A stretch of 64,000 nt of DNA from positions 186,001-250,000 of the forward strand of contig NZ_NMQW01000002.1 of assembly GCF_002234615.1 (NCBI RefSeq), written 5' to 3'. This DNA is from Paenibacillus rigui. GTDB taxonomy: Bacteria > Bacillota > Bacilli > Paenibacillales > NBRC-103111. The stretch's first letter is position 1; every line of letters begins with the position of its first letter. This document shows positions 62,748 to 64,000 of the stretch, piece after piece. Under the pieces are notes generated by a model. That model did no database searches and had not been told where the DNA came from. It worked only from the letters and a program-made list of their open reading frames with translations. The translations under genes were made by a program, and so were the position numbers.

Positions 62748-64000
62748 CTATTGGTGAACGGGGTCATGAGACCAGGATTCGACGTCCCACACCTTCGTTA
62801 CCCAATCCTCATAAAAATCAGGTTCGTGACAAACGAGCAGGATGGTCCCTTTGTATTCCTGCAAAGCCCGCTTCAGCTCTTCCTTAGCCACAATATCCAG
62901 ATGATTCGTCGGCTCGTCAAACAAAATCCAGTTGCTTTCCCGCATGAGAAGCTTGCACAAACGAACCTTCGCCTGCTCACCACCGCTCAGCATACTCATC
63001 GGTCGTGTAATATGCTCATTCGTTAAGCCGCAGCGGGCTAAAGCGGCACGAACCTCGTGTTGATTCATATGGGAAAATTCATTCCATACATCATCGATCG
63101 GCGTCTGGTTCTGTGCTTTCACTTCTTGTTCAAAGTAGGCCGGGTATAAATAATCACCCAGGTACGTTTTCCCGCTGTAAGAAGGGATTTTGCCGAGAAT
63201 GGTTTTGAGCAGCGTCGATTTGCCGACTCCGTTGCAGCCCACGATAGCAATCTTGTCTCCCCGCTCGATCGTCACATTCATCTTGGGTAAAAGAGCCCGG
63301 TCATAGCCGATTTCCAGGTCCTTGCCTTCAAAAACAGTCTTCCCGCTCGCACGGGTTTCCTTAAATACAAACGTAGGCTTGGGAGCCGTCTCGGGACGAT
63401 CGATTCTTTCGATTCGCTCAAGCTGCTTCTCCCGACTCTTCGCTCGAGTGGAGGTCGAGTAACGCGCTTTATTCCGTTGAATGAAATCTTCCTGCTTCTT
63501 GATATATTCCTGCTGCTTCTCATACGCGTCAATATGCTGCTGCTTATTGATGTCGGCCATCTGTAGAAACTTCTCATAGTTTGCACTGTACCGTGTCAAT
63601 TTGGAAAATTCCAAATGGTAAATAACATTGACCACTTTGTTCATAAATTCCGTATCATGGGAAATCAGAATGAAAGCATACGGGTAGTTTTGCAAGTAAT
63701 TCGTTAACCACTCGATATGCTCCACATCCAAATAGTTCGTCGGCTCATCCAGAAGCAGTGCTGTAGGCTGCTCTAGGAGCAGCTTGGCCAAAAGCACCTT
63801 CGTCCGCTGCCCACCGCTCAGTTGGGATACATCACGGTCCAGTCCGATAGCGTTAAGTCCAAGACCGTTAGCCATCTCCTCGACTTTGACATCGAGTAAA
63901 TAAAAGCCGCTGCTTTCAAGCCGATCCTGTATTTCTCCCATCTGCTCCAGCAATAATTCAAGCTGGTCCGGATCAGCTTCTGCCATCTGTTCCGTAATAC
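62748..64000 (-). CDS. ABC-F family ATPase (YfmM-like), 5' part cut by window
   Basis: The frame is open to the window end; the visible part is about 417 residues and lacks the first Walker A. It shows VSQLSGGQRTKV and [11 protein letters not shown] of domain one, the linker (about 150-210 of the visible part) with many Lys and Arg, then Walker A GCNGVGKST, MLSGGEQAKV and FDEPTNHLD. It ends VESWSHDPVHQ. A ribosome-associated role is expected. It is the third ABC-F gene in 7.4 kb. Confidence 0.9.
   Translation of the reverse strand, partial: ITEQMAEADPDQLELLLEQMGEIQDRLESSGFYLLDVKVEEMANGLGLNAIGLDRDVSQLSGGQRTKVLLAKLLLEQPTALLLDEPTNYLDVEHIEWLTNYLQNYPYAFILISHDTEFMNKVVNVIYHLEFSKLTRYSANYEKFLQMADINKQQHIDAYEKQQEYIKKQEDFIQRNKARYSTSTRAKSREKQLERIERIDRPETAPKPTFVFKETRASGKTVFEGKDLEIGYDRALLPKMNVTIERGDKIAIVGCNGVGKSTLLKTILGKIPSYSGKTYLGDYLYPAYFEQEVKAQNQTPIDDVWNEFSHMNQHEVRAALARCGLTNEHITRPMSMLSGGEQAKVRLCKLLMRESNWILFDEPTNHLDIVAKEELKRALQEYKGTILLVCHEPDFYEDWVTKVWDVESWSHDPVHQ

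Overview
The window reads like a chromosome segment of a spore-forming Firmicute of the Paenibacillaceae (Paenibacillus or Cohnella type). Signs of this are a YesM/YesN two-component pair beside an LplABC-like ABC transporter, a LacI-controlled CUT1 sugar transporter, an SLH-domain surface protein, Spo0E-, YhcN- and KapB-like sporulation proteins, a bacillithiol-linked YtxJ protein, several ABC-F ATPases, strong GGAGG-type ribosome sites, and GTG and TTG starts. Most genes lie on the minus strand. No rRNA, tRNA, CRISPR array, phage or transposase was seen.

Layout. 1-6.9 kb: a secreted glycerophosphodiester-phosphodiesterase-like protein with ricin-type lectin repeats, a LacI regulator, and a sugar ABC transporter (binding lipoprotein and two permeases), followed by a gene that runs off the window. 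Near-identical palindromes precede the phosphodiesterase and the lacI gene. 7-12.4 kb: DJ-1/PfpI protein, a conserved hypothetical, Cu/Zn superoxide dismutase lipoprotein, and a methyltransferase-nitrilase-GNAT operon. 12.4-21 kb: YesN/YesM pair and, downstream, two permeases, a binding lipoprotein, a PhyH dioxygenase and an SDR dehydrogenase ending in a strong terminator. 21-29.5 kb: a GyrI-like protein and a WYL regulator that share palindromes, aldo/keto reductase, Gfo/Idh oxidoreductase, AraC regulator, topoisomerase III, and a TIGR01777 epimerase. 29.5-38.4 kb: SLH-vWA surface protein, polysaccharide deacetylase, and a 1715-residue kinase-like/AAA/GAF/histidine-kinase protein.

38.4-50 kb: esterase, YtxJ, phosphodiesterase, DUF1906 protein, AIM24-like protein, thioesterase, PurT, a vWA/MoxR-type AAA pair, HxlR regulator, Spo0E-like phosphatase, OmpR-type regulator and YhcN-like lipoprotein. 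50-56 kb: TRIC-like channel, Gfo/Idh oxidoreductase and a five-gene run (unknown protein, thioredoxin-like, KapB-like, multi-spanning histidine kinase, NarL-type regulator). 56-64 kb: three ABC-F ATPases, M42 aminopeptidase, ASCH, DUF2269-like and Dabb proteins.

The most noteworthy signals are regulatory and architectural: a three-site LacI-type operator set, a two-site operator set around the WYL regulator, a dispersed intergenic repeat that keeps a short coding frame, a hybrid kinase whose Ser/Thr-kinase-like domain has lost its catalytic loop, and a kapB-like gene directly before a multi-spanning histidine kinase. No clearly new defence or mobile system was found.
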